Assembly: GCA_938023415.1 (NCBI GenBank) | Contig: CALHEE010000019.1 | Coordinates: forward strand, 1 to 39,640 | Reading direction: 5' to 3' | Origin: Minisyncoccota bacterium | GTDB lineage: Bacteria > Patescibacteriota > Minisyncoccia > Minisyncoccales > GBS-2 | Length of the DNA stretch: 39,640 bases | Part shown: positions 32,506 to 39,640 of the stretch, in pieces | How positions within the stretch are numbered: position 1 is the first letter of the stretch | Layout: each line of letters starts with the position of its first letter | Translations under genes and position numbers: made by a program | Notes under the pieces: generated by a model | Seen by the model: only the letters and a program-made list of their open reading frames with translations | What the model was told of the DNA's origin: nothing | Database searches by the model: none

Positions 32506-32958
32506 ATGCCAGAAGTAGGCAAAGAAGAATTTGAATCAAAATTATTAGACCTGAGACGGGTAGCCCATACCCGAGCAGGCGGGAAAAAATTAAGGTTTAG
32601 GGCTTTGGTCGTAACGGGGAACAAAGCAGGCAAGGTCGGAGTGGGGGTAGCTTCTGGTTTAGATGTCGCTCAGGCAATTGAAAAAGCAACTTACCAGTCA
32701 AAGAAAAATTTAATTGAGGTTCCGATCGTAGACGGAACTATTCCTCATGAAGTTTATGGCAAGTTTGGTGCAGCTGAAGTTTTGCTAAAACCGCAGAGGA
32801 AAGGAAGAGGTTTGGTGGCGGGAGGAACAGTGAGGGTGATTTGTCAACTGGCTGGAATTCATGATGTTTCTTCAAAACTTTTGGGGAGAACGGGAAATAA
32901 AATCAACAATGCCCGAGCGACTATTTTAGCTTTGAAAAAATTAAGAATTAAAAAATAA
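32506..32958 (+). CDS. rpsE: Ribosomal protein uS5
   Basis: 150 residues with the double-stranded-RNA-like N-domain (LRFRALVVTGNKAGKVGVGV) and the C-terminal fold ending GRTGNKINNARATILALKKL. Part of the mRNA entry and decoding-fidelity region. rplO follows after three bases; the L30 gene that normally lies between them is absent. Confidence 0.97.
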   Translation: MPEVGKEEFESKLLDLRRVAHTRAGGKKLRFRALVVTGNKAGKVGVGVASGLDVAQAIEKATYQSKKNLIEVPIVDGTIPHEVYGKFGAAEVLLKPQRKGRGLVAGGTVRVICQLAGIHDVSSKLLGRTGNKINNARATILALKKLRIKK

Positions 32959-32961
32959 AAT

Positions 32962-33399
32962 ATGCAACTTCACCAATTAAAACCACTTCATCAGCCAAAG
33001 GAAAAAAAGAGATTGGGTCGAGGAGGAAAAAAAGGAACCTACTGCGGAAGAGGAGTGAAAGGGCAAAAATCGCGAAGCGGAAGAAAGCTTAAGCCAATTA
33101 TCAGAGAAATTTTAAAAAAATATCCCAAACTGAGAGGAGTAGGTTTCAAAAAAAATTTCCTCGCTTATCTTTCAGCAGTGATCAATGTCGAAACCTTAGA
33201 AAAAAATTTTGAACCAGGGGAAAAAGTAACCCCGCAGGTGTTAGTGGAAAAAAAAATTATTAGGAAAATCAAAGGAAAAATTCCAAAGGTAAAAATTTTG
33301 GGCCGAGGGGAAATTACAAAGGCATTAACGGTAGAAGGTTGTTTATTTTCCAAAAAGGCAAAAGAAAAAATTGAGAAGGCAGGTGGAAAAATAATTTAA
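32962..33399 (+). CDS. rplO: Ribosomal protein uL15
   Basis: 145 residues with the glycine-rich basic arm (KKRLGRGGKKGTYCGRGVKG) and the L18e-like C-terminal domain ending VEGCLFSKKAKEKIEKAGGK. Joins late in 50S assembly. It is directly adjacent to rpsE with no L30 and is followed by secY, the usual spc order. Confidence 0.96.
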   Translation: MQLHQLKPLHQPKEKKRLGRGGKKGTYCGRGVKGQKSRSGRKLKPIIREILKKYPKLRGVGFKKNFLAYLSAVINVETLEKNFEPGEKVTPQVLVEKKIIRKIKGKIPKVKILGRGEITKALTVEGCLFSKKAKEKIEKAGGKII

Positions 33400-33410
33400 T
33401 TTAAAAGATT

Positions 33411-34715
33411 ATGTGGTTTCAAAAGCTTATTCAAGTTTTTAAAATCAGGGATCTGCGCAATAAAATATTCTTTGTCTTTTTTGTCTTTGCCATTTTTCGA
33501 ATCATGGCCAACATTCCTGTTCCTGGGATTGAAAAGCAAAATTTGAAAGTTTTTTTTGAACAATTTCAGACTTTAGGGATATTGAACATTTTCACTGGTG
33601 GAGCCTTAGAAAGGGTTTCCATTGTCATGTTGGGACTCGGTCCTTACATTACTGCCACCATCGTTCTTCAGCTTTTAACAATGATTTTTCCGAAATTAGA
33701 AGAGCTTTATAAAGAAAGCGGTCCCGAAGGGAGAGAGAAATTTGAACAGTACGGTCGGATTTTAACCGTTCCCTTAGCTGCCCTGCAATCGTTTGGCATG
33801 CTTACTTTTTTTGCCAGACAGGGGGCAATTGGTGAGCTTTCTTTTCTCACAAAATTAAGCGCTACTCTTACTGTGACCACCGGCACAATGTTTTTAATGT
33901 GGTTGGGCGAACTAATCAGCGAAAAGGGAATAGGGAATGGAGTTTCTCTTCTCATTTTTGCAGGAATTGTCGCTGAGTTCCCAAGCAATATTCAGGCAAT
34001 GATTGCTAACTACTTTCAACTTTTGCACGCAGGTTATGGACTGAAAAAAATTATTATTTTTTATCTCCTCTTTTTTCTTATGTCTATTTTCATCATCGCT
34101 GGAGTGACCATGGTCAATGAGGCTAAAAGGGCAATTCCTGTTTCTTATGCCAAAAGGGTAAGAGGAAGAATGATTTATGGAGGAGTTTCTACTTACTTAC
34201 CATTAAGCATTAATCCTGCTGGTGTCATTCCAATTATTTTTGCCCTTTCCATTTTGACCTTACCACCTATGTTGGCTAATTTTTTTAGCGCTTCCCAAGG
34301 TATTTTGGGAAAAATGGCACGCTCGATTGTAATTTTCTTTGAAAACCCCTTTATTTACGGGATTTTATATTTTTCACTTGTTTTCCTCTTCACTTATTTT
34401 TATACGATGGTTACTTTTGATCCCAAGTCCATTTCTGAAAACCTTCAAAAAATGGGAGGCTTTATTCCAGGAGTAAGACCAGGCGAAAGTACTGTAAAAT
34501 ATTTAAAATATGTTCTCTACCGAATTTTACCCTTTGGAGCCTTATTTTTAGGGATCATGGCCATTATGCCTTCAATTGTCCAAGCAATCACAAAAATAAT
34601 GGCCTTCAGTTTTTTGGTGGGCGGGACATCAATTTTAATTGTCGTGTCTGTGGTTTTAGAGACAATGAAAGAACTTAATGCCCAATTAGAGATGCGAGAA
34701 TATGAAAGATTTTAA
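33411..34715 (+). CDS. secY: Protein translocase channel SecY
   Basis: 434 residues with ten hydrophobic helices. MANIPVPGIEKQNLKVFFEQ covers the plug entrance, GIGNGVSLLIFAGI helix 4/5, and the cytoplasmic loop MVNEAKRAIPVSYAKRVRGR is the SecA/ribosome contact; FIPGVRPGESTVKYL is the second. It works with the SecA encoded at 3.5 kb. Eight bases separate it from adk. Confidence 0.97.
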   Translation: MWFQKLIQVFKIRDLRNKIFFVFFVFAIFRIMANIPVPGIEKQNLKVFFEQFQTLGILNIFTGGALERVSIVMLGLGPYITATIVLQLLTMIFPKLEELYKESGPEGREKFEQYGRILTVPLAALQSFGMLTFFARQGAIGELSFLTKLSATLTVTTGTMFLMWLGELISEKGIGNGVSLLIFAGIVAEFPSNIQAMIANYFQLLHAGYGLKKIIIFYLLFFLMSIFIIAGVTMVNEAKRAIPVSYAKRVRGRMIYGGVSTYLPLSINPAGVIPIIFALSILTLPPMLANFFSASQGILGKMARSIVIFFENPFIYGILYFSLVFLFTYFYTMVTFDPKSISENLQKMGGFIPGVRPGESTVKYLKYVLYRILPFGALFLGIMAIMPSIVQAITKIMAFSFLVGGTSILIVVSVVLETMKELNAQLEMREYERF

Positions 34716-34722
34716 ATAAGTT

Positions 34723-35427
34723 ATGAAAAAATCTTTTCTCATAATTATCATGGGTCCACCAGGAGCTGGCAAGGGTACTCAGGCAGAGTTGCTGGCGGAA
34801 AAATTCAATTTGTATTATTTAGAAACAAGTAAAATTTTAGAAGAAACATTCTCTCAAGAAAAAAAGAAGGTTTTCTTTATTGATGGGAAGAAATATTATG
34901 TTAAGGAAGAAAAAAAATTGTGGGAAAAAGGAAAACTCTGCAGTCCACCATTTGTTACCTATCTTATTAAAGAGAAAATCAAAAAACTTTTTAAGGAAGG
35001 AAAAAACTTAGTTTTGGCTGGATCTCCTCGCACTCTTTACGAGGGAAAAGTTATTATCCCTCTCTTGAAAAAATTGTATGGAGCAAAAAATATTAAGGTA
35101 ATTTTGCTTGATATTCCTCCGGAAGAGACGATTTTTCGAAATTCTCATCGGCGCATTTGCCAACTCTTTCGTCATCCCATTTTATACTCCAAAGAAACTG
35201 CCAACTTAAAAACCTGTCCCCTAGATGGTTCAAAGTTAATGAGAAGAAAAGGGCTTGACGATCCAGAGACAATCACAGTGAGATTAAAGGAATATAAAGA
35301 AAGAACATACCCATTGATTGATTATTTCAAAAAAGAAAAATTGGAGATCAAAAAGATTAACGGTTCGCCACCCCCAGCAATAGTTTTCCAAAATATATTA
35401 AGAGCTTTGAAAATGAAACTTCATTAA
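34723..35427 (+). CDS. adk: Adenylate kinase, canonical locus but divergent
   Basis: 234 residues with the P-loop IIMGPPGAGKGTQAELLAEK and the C-terminal DDPETITVRLKEYKERTYPL. The DGFPR motif, whose Asp holds Mg2+, reads LAGSPRTLYEG here: the Asp is Ala and Phe is Ser, while Arg stays. The lid is longer and has lost the paired CxxC pattern. The gene is in the standard secY-adk-map place. Together with the larger kinase at 18 kb this gives two family members, and activity of this one is uncertain. Confidence 0.85.
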   Translation: MKKSFLIIIMGPPGAGKGTQAELLAEKFNLYYLETSKILEETFSQEKKKVFFIDGKKYYVKEEKKLWEKGKLCSPPFVTYLIKEKIKKLFKEGKNLVLAGSPRTLYEGKVIIPLLKKLYGAKNIKVILLDIPPEETIFRNSHRRICQLFRHPILYSKETANLKTCPLDGSKLMRRKGLDDPETITVRLKEYKERTYPLIDYFKKEKLEIKKINGSPPPAIVFQNILRALKMKLH

Positions 35428-35428
35428 A

Positions 35429-36214
35429 ATGATCTCCATTAAAAATAAAAAGGAAATAGAAATTATGGCCGAGGGTGGACGGATTTTGGCGAAAATAATG
35501 AAAAGACTGGCCCAGGAAGTTCGGCCAGGAATTACTACTAAAGAACTTGACCACTTAGCTGAAAAATTGATCCTGAAGGCAGGAGGAAGTTGTTCATTTA
35601 AAGGTTACAAGGGTAACGGAGATTCTTCTCGTCCATTTCCTGCCTGTCTTTGCGCTTCCGTCAACGAAGAAATTGTTCATGTTTTACCTTCAGAAAGAGT
35701 GCTTAAGGAAGGAGATATTGTTTCACTTGATTTGGGGCTTTTTTACAAGGGATTTCATACTGATATGGCCATTACTCTGCCGGTAGGAAAGGTAAAGCCG
35801 GAAGCTTTGAGATTGATTCGAGTGACGAAAAAAGCCTTAAAAAGAGCATTAAAAAAAGTAAAACCAGGAAATACGATTGGAGACATTGGAAATGCCATTC
35901 AGAGATATGTTGAAAAACAAGGTTTTAATGTGGTTCGAGAGCTGTGCGGGCATGGGATTGGTCGTCAACTCCACGAAGAACCCCAAATTTTAAATTATGG
36001 GAAAAGACATAGCGGAGAATTGATCAAAGAAGGAATGGTTTTTTGTATAGAACCAATGGTGACAATGGGCGATTGGCATATTAAAAGAACAAAAGATGGC
36101 TTTGGTTATCAAACCAAAGATGGTTCACTTTCTGCCCACTTTGAACATACGGTAGCGATAACCAGGAGGGGTTACAAAATATTAACTCAGATAAATGAAA
36201 ACCAATTTTTATGA
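35429..36214 (+). CDS. map: Methionine aminopeptidase type I
   Basis: 261 residues; removes the initiator Met co-translationally. Metal ligands are visible: Asp pair in VSLDLGLFYKGFHTDMAITL, His in LCGHGIGRQLHEEP, Glu in FCIEPMV and Glu in HFEHTVAIT. There is no N-terminal zinc or SH3 extension. It starts two bases after adk and overlaps the next gene as ATGA. The normal infA-rpmJ-rpsM continuation is missing. Confidence 0.96.
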   Translation: MISIKNKKEIEIMAEGGRILAKIMKRLAQEVRPGITTKELDHLAEKLILKAGGSCSFKGYKGNGDSSRPFPACLCASVNEEIVHVLPSERVLKEGDIVSLDLGLFYKGFHTDMAITLPVGKVKPEALRLIRVTKKALKRALKKVKPGNTIGDIGNAIQRYVEKQGFNVVRELCGHGIGRQLHEEPQILNYGKRHSGELIKEGMVFCIEPMVTMGDWHIKRTKDGFGYQTKDGSLSAHFEHTVAITRRGYKILTQINENQFL

Positions 36215-36936
36215 AACTTTCAGTGATCATTCCTGCTTTTAATGAAGAAAAAAGGTTACCCAAGACCTTAGAAGAAATTGATAAATATTTATCAAAACAG
36301 AATTTTGAATACGAAATTATTGTGGTCAACGATGGTTCTAAAGATAAAACAAGAGAGGTGGTCAGAGAAAAAATGGCTAAAATAAAAAATTTGAAATTGA
36401 TTGACAACAAAGAAAATCAGGGAAAGGGAGCAGTGGTCAGGCAGGGAATGTTGGAGGCAAAAGGAGAATTTAGATTGTTTACTGATGCTGACAATTCTAC
36501 CTCCATTGATCAGATCGAGAAAATGTGGCCAGAATTTGAAAAAGGTTTTGATATTGTTATTGGATCAAGAGAGATTAAAGGAGCAATTTTAGACCCACCT
36601 CAGAATTTATTTAGGAGGTTCGTTGGTGAAGGTTTTAAAATTTTTCGGAAAATTGTCCTTGGACTTTGGGAAATTCAAGATACCCAATGCGGGTTTAAGT
36701 GTTTTACCAAAAAGGCAGCTGAAGATATCTTTCCCAGATGCCAGATTAATCGCTTTGCCTTTGATCCGGAAATTCTGTTGATTGGGAAAAAATTAGGTTA
36801 TAAAATAAAAGAGGTCCCTGTTTATTGGAGAAACGATCCTGAAAGTAAGGTAAAATTTAAAGCGATTTTTAATATGGCCCTTGATTTACTGAGAATAAAG
36901 TGGAGGGCAATTAGGGGAATGTATGAGAAAAAATGA
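36211..36936 (+). CDS. GT2 polyprenyl-phosphate glycosyltransferase (DPM1/ALG5-like)
   Basis: 241 residues. LSVIIPAFNEEKRLPKTLEE, VVNDGSKDKTREVV and FTDADNSTSIDQ (DxD) are the GT2 fold, and QDTQCGFKCFTKKAAEDIF is typical of dolichyl/undecaprenyl-phosphate glucose or mannose synthases. It has no transmembrane anchor, so it probably acts on the inner leaflet surface. It overlaps map by 4 and the following GalT gene by 14 bases, so a sugar-nucleotide supply link is plausible. Confidence 0.85.
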   Translation: MKLSVIIPAFNEEKRLPKTLEEIDKYLSKQNFEYEIIVVNDGSKDKTREVVREKMAKIKNLKLIDNKENQGKGAVVRQGMLEAKGEFRLFTDADNSTSIDQIEKMWPEFEKGFDIVIGSREIKGAILDPPQNLFRRFVGEGFKIFRKIVLGLWEIQDTQCGFKCFTKKAAEDIFPRCQINRFAFDPEILLIGKKLGYKIKEVPVYWRNDPESKVKFKAIFNMALDLLRIKWRAIRGMYEKK

Positions 36937-37954
36937 AGAAAATAAATTTCCTTCTGAACTTCGTTTTGATTTGATCAGTAAAGACTGGGTAGTGATTGCT
37001 ACTGGCCGGGCAAAGAGATTAGAACATTTTAGAAAGGAAAAAAGAAGAGAAATAAAAATCTCACCCAAAGAATGTCCTTTTTGTCACATTGAAACTCAAG
37101 AGAAACCCGTTTTAATATATTCTCATGGTAAAAAAGCCTCTTTAGAAAAAATTCCTAAAGATTGGACAACGATCGTCATCCCCAATAAGTTCCCTGCCTT
37201 TTTGCCATATTTAAAGCTTGAAAAAAAGAGAGAAGGAGAGTTTTATCAAAAAATGAATGCGGTTGGTTATTGTGAATTGGTGATTACCAAAGATCATCAA
37301 AAATCTTTGGCTCTCTTGCCTTTAGAACATGTAAAAGAAGTTTTAGATGCTTACCAAGAAAGATTTTTAAGCTTAAAAAAGAAAAGATTTGTCAATTATA
37401 TTTTTATTTTCCATAATCATGGAGCAGAAGCTGGGGCCAGTCAACCTCACCCTCATTCTCAAATTATTACCACTCCCTTGGTTGATGTTGATTTAAAAAA
37501 AGCACTTTTCAATGCCAAAAAATATTTTAAAGAGAAGAAAAGATGTATTTATTGCCAAATGAATAAATGGGAAATGAAGGTGAAAAAAAGGATTGTTTTT
37601 GAAAACAAAGATTTTTTAGCTCTTTGTCCCTTTGCCTCAAAGTCGGCCTTTGAAGTGATCATTTCACCCAAAAAACACCTCCCATACTTTGAAAAAATTA
37701 GCGAAAAGGAAAAATGGAATTTGGCAGAGGCATTACAAGTAGTTCTGAAAAAGCTTTTCAAGGCTCTCAACGATCCTGCCTACAATTTCTATTTACACAC
37801 CGCCCCTTCCGACGGGAAGGAATATCCTTACTATCATTGGCATTTAACCATTTTGCCAAAAACAGGTATCTGGGCAGGTTTTGAAATGGGAGCAAGAATG
37901 GAAATTTCTACCCTTCAACCAGAAAAAGCAGCTGAATATTTAAGAAAAGCATGA
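36923..37954 (+). CDS. galT: GalT-like hexose-1-phosphate nucleotidyltransferase
   Basis: 343 residues of the HIT superfamily. Zinc-site cysteines CPFC open the protein, the catalytic HPHSQ lies in GASQPHPHSQIITTPL, and YHWHLTILP is the second His cluster. Family members swap UDP or ADP onto hexose 1-phosphates; GalT and ADP-glucose phosphorylase cannot be told apart here. A second CxxC (CIYC) occurs mid-protein. It overlaps the glycosyltransferase by 14 bases and tpiA by ATGA. Confidence 0.85.
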   Translation: MRKNEENKFPSELRFDLISKDWVVIATGRAKRLEHFRKEKRREIKISPKECPFCHIETQEKPVLIYSHGKKASLEKIPKDWTTIVIPNKFPAFLPYLKLEKKREGEFYQKMNAVGYCELVITKDHQKSLALLPLEHVKEVLDAYQERFLSLKKKRFVNYIFIFHNHGAEAGASQPHPHSQIITTPLVDVDLKKALFNAKKYFKEKKRCIYCQMNKWEMKVKKRIVFENKDFLALCPFASKSAFEVIISPKKHLPYFEKISEKEKWNLAEALQVVLKKLFKALNDPAYNFYLHTAPSDGKEYPYYHWHLTILPKTGIWAGFEMGARMEISTLQPEKAAEYLRKA

Positions 37955-38694
37955 AAAAAATAAAAATCGTTGCTAATTGGAAATGTAATCCAGGAACTTT
38001 AAAAGAAGCTAAAGTTCTTTTTAATCTCTTAACCTCTGAACTTAAGAAAAATTTTTTAATTCTTAAAGATGTGGAAACAATCGTTTGCCCTCCATTTCTT
38101 TATCTTCCTTTTTTTGTCTTTCAGGTTAAAAATTTAAAACATTACAATCTAAAATTTGGGGCTCAAAATTGTTTTTGGGAAGAAAAAGGTCCTTTTACCG
38201 GAGAAGTCTCTCCCTTAATGTTAAAAAATTTGGGATGTCAATATGTAATCTTGGGACATTCTGAAAGACGTCAGATTTTAAAAGAAACAGAATTAATGAT
38301 TGGAAAAAAAATAAAGACTGCTTTAAAAGCAAAACTGAAACCGATCCTTTGCATTGGGGAAAGTTTAGAGGAAAAGAAGAAGAAAAAAACTTTTCAAGTC
38401 CTGAGGCGCCAGCTAAAAATTGTATTTCCAGAAATTTCCAAAGTGATAATTGCCTATGAGCCTGTTTGGGCAATTGGAACTGCAATGCCTTGCCCTCCAG
38501 GGGAAGCTCAAAAAATTCTTTTTTTCTTGAAGAAATTTTCAGAAAAAAGTAAAATTTTATATGGAGGAAGCGTCAATTCCCAAAATTGTAAAGAATATAT
38601 AAAAGTGGGATTTGATGGGCTTTTAGTGGGAAGCGCTTCCTTAATTCCAAAAGAATTTGTTCAGATATTAAAAAATGCCACAAATGAAATTTAG
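37951..38694 (+). CDS. tpiA: Triosephosphate isomerase
   Basis: 247 residues of the glycolytic TIM barrel. Catalytic Lys in VANWKCNPG, His in ILGHSERRQI and Glu in AYEPVWAIGT are all present, as is LYGGSVNSQN. The flexible loop 6 after WAIGT reads AMPCPPGEAQ rather than the standard GKTATPEQAQ, so the phosphate grip may move differently. Coupled to galT by ATGA and overlapping the pilin-like gene by 20 bases. Confidence 0.95.
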   Translation: MKKIKIVANWKCNPGTLKEAKVLFNLLTSELKKNFLILKDVETIVCPPFLYLPFFVFQVKNLKHYNLKFGAQNCFWEEKGPFTGEVSPLMLKNLGCQYVILGHSERRQILKETELMIGKKIKTALKAKLKPILCIGESLEEKKKKKTFQVLRRQLKIVFPEISKVIIAYEPVWAIGTAMPCPPGEAQKILFFLKKFSEKSKILYGGSVNSQNCKEYIKVGFDGLLVGSASLIPKEFVQILKNATNEI

Positions 38695-39187
38695 GCTCAT
38701 TTTCTCTTTGATTGTTTTTTCTCTTTCTCTTTTTTCTTTTCCCCAAACTGCCAGTGCTATTCAAGCTTGTGACATTGTTCATCAACAAGGTATTGTTCCT
38801 TGTACCTTGACTGGACCACAACCTTGCACTCTTTGTCATTTCTTTCAGATGCTGGAACGGATTATCAATTATCTTTTGTTTTGTGTAATCCCCCCGCTCG
38901 CTATCTTCATGCTTGTTTTGGGAGGGGCAATGTATATTGGAGCGATTTTTGAGTTTTTACCAGGAGGAATGACTACTGTCAGTAAGGCAAAAAGTTTGTT
39001 TTTTGCAGTGATCATTGGTCTTTTAATTTCTTATGGTGCCTGGCTTTTAATCCATCTCTTTTTGAATGCCTTAGGTTATACAAGGGCAGGAAATTGGTGG
39101 GAAATTGAATGTCAAATCACTCAAGCTCCCTCTCCTCCTCTTGTCACCACCTCTCCTTTCAACCAACCAGTGAAAACTTTCTCTTAA
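38675..39187 (+). CDS. T4SS-type pilin-like membrane protein
   Basis: 170 residues. A signal-like first helix ending in FPQTASA is followed by a short Cys-containing loop (CTLTGPQPCTLC) and two hydrophobic helices (about 66-92 and 108-132) around a GG motif, the layout of the CPR pilin family related to VirB2/TrbC. Starts at 38675 or 38684 are possible; both overlap tpiA. The C-terminus turns Thr/Pro-rich (QAPSPPLVTTSPF) and stops at 39187, but a coding-like frame continues immediately in the next phase. Confidence 0.7.
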   Translation: MPQMKFRLIFSLIVFSLSLFSFPQTASAIQACDIVHQQGIVPCTLTGPQPCTLCHFFQMLERIINYLLFCVIPPLAIFMLVLGGAMYIGAIFEFLPGGMTTVSKAKSLFFAVIIGLLISYGAWLLIHLFLNALGYTRAGNWWEIECQITQAPSPPLVTTSPFNQPVKTFS

Positions 39188-39640
39188 AGATTATTTTCAT
39201 CAACCAATCTTTTTCACTTTCTTTCAAGAAAAAGATTGTGATAATTCTGATTCTACCTTAGGTCCATTCGATCCAAATCATAACTGTATCAAAATTATTA
39301 GCATTACTCCCATACCCTCTCCTCAACCTTCTCCTACACTCTTTTCAATTTCTTCACCTATACCCTCTCATATTCTACCTAACCAATCTGCCACTCCAAC
39401 TCCTACACCTACACCAACGCCAACTCCAGCTCCCACTTGTACTTGGGTTCCTTGCAATCCAAACCCCAATTGGCGGTGTGGTGAAACAAAGCAAAGTTCC
39501 CCCTCCTTATTGTTCAGGTCATCCCATTTCTTGGGGATGGGGAGATGATGGAGAAGTATATTGTCCTGAAGGACAGATTGCCATTTCTGGCTTTTGTGGT
39601 AAAAAGAATGATGATTATGTGAAAAGGAGTGAAGAAAGGG
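39188..39640 (+). pseudogene. Pro/Thr-rich secreted protein remnant, frameshifted and truncated by window end
   Basis: No ATG, GTG or TTG opens this stretch. The frame starting DYFHQPIFF reads through a Thr-Pro repeat (TPTPTPTPTP) and cysteines (CTWVPCNPNPN) and stops at 39546. From about 39466 the +1 frame takes over as GVVKQSKVPPPYCSGHPISW, GDDGEVYCPEG and CGKKNDDYVKRSEER to the end. The switch sits on the CCCC run at 39464-39467. A similar +1 step would join it to the preceding pilin. Either sequencing/assembly indels or a decaying gene; a programmed shift is possible but unsupported. Confidence 0.55.
39205..39238 (+). repeat. Perfect 11-bp inverted repeat after the pilin gene
   Basis: CAATCTTTTTC (39205-39215) and GAAAAAGATTG (39228-39238) are exact complements separated by 12 bases. 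No T-run follows, so it is not a standard terminator. It lies in the frame of the frameshifted Pro/Thr-rich remnant. Confidence 0.7.

Noticed and set aside
39396-39430. Simple tandem repeat of regulatory type
   Set aside because: The CCWACW-like repeat encodes a Thr-Pro linker; it looks like a protein stalk, not a DNA repeat element.
1-39640. UGA-as-glycine recoding
   Set aside because: TGA ends many well-supported genes (for example bpsA, the VirD4-like gene and pgk's upstream neighbour), and glycine codons are normal.
1-39640. CRISPR arrays, insertion sequences or prophage
   Set aside because: No spaced direct repeats, transposase or integrase motifs seen; gene order is housekeeping throughout.

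Overview
The window reads as one long, nearly single-stranded stretch of an AT-rich bacterial chromosome, most likely from the Candidate Phyla Radiation (Patescibacteria). The evidence is the compact layout with many 4-base ATGA overlaps, a complete S10/spc ribosomal block with no L30 gene between rpsE and rplO (a known CPR trait), a DUF5679 mini-protein, a T4SS-type pilin, and a VirD4-like ATPase next to glycolytic genes. TGA is used as a stop throughout, so this is ordinary code 11 and not the UGA=Gly code of Gracilibacteria. The lineage below CPR cannot be fixed from this sequence.

Bases 1-3.4 kb hold a structured leader, the ribosome hibernation factor, and a tight polyamine cluster: speD (AdoMet decarboxylase), a BpsA-type branched-chain aminopropyltransferase, a flavodoxin-fold reductase, and pyruvoyl-dependent arginine decarboxylase. 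A three-way-junction RNA can form directly upstream of speD. Bases 3.4-13.7 kb carry secA, a sigma-region-4/HARE-HTH regulator, a membrane protein plus VirD4-like ATPase, pgk, a RecJ-like DHH phosphoesterase, RNase HI, RNase P RNA and an FtsB/DivIC-like protein. Bases 13.7-20.2 kb carry tRNA-Gly, a histone-deacetylase-fold amidohydrolase, a membrane pyrophosphatase, an HD-domain protein, DUF5679, a large adenylate-kinase-like protein, a probable 6S RNA, tRNA-Pro and rpmB (the only minus-strand genes), and a site-2 protease.

Bases 20.2-36.2 kb are the str-S10-spc block: rpsL, rpsG, fusA, tuf, rpsJ, then rplC to rplO, secY, adk and map. After map the usual infA-rpmJ-rpsM-rpsK-rpsD-rpoA-rplQ run is absent. 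Instead there is a GT2 glycosyltransferase, a GalT-like nucleotidyltransferase, tpiA, a pilin-like protein, and a Pro/Thr-rich secreted protein that is broken by frameshifts and runs off the window.

The most interesting points are these. (1) EF-Tu and EF-G have both lost the near-universal P-loop aspartate (GHVAHGKT and AHISAGKT). (2) A polyamine operon has a candidate riboswitch-like leader. (3) rpmB and tRNA-Pro share 11 bases on one strand, so tRNA maturation would remove the L28 stop codon. (4) tRNA-Pro shows paired changes at the 18/55 tertiary contact. (5) RNase P RNA lacks the L15 GGU while both tRNA genes lack an encoded CCA. (6) Several -10 boxes sit 6-8 bases from the ATG, and Shine-Dalgarno sequences are almost absent in the ribosomal block, suggesting leaderless and SD-independent translation.
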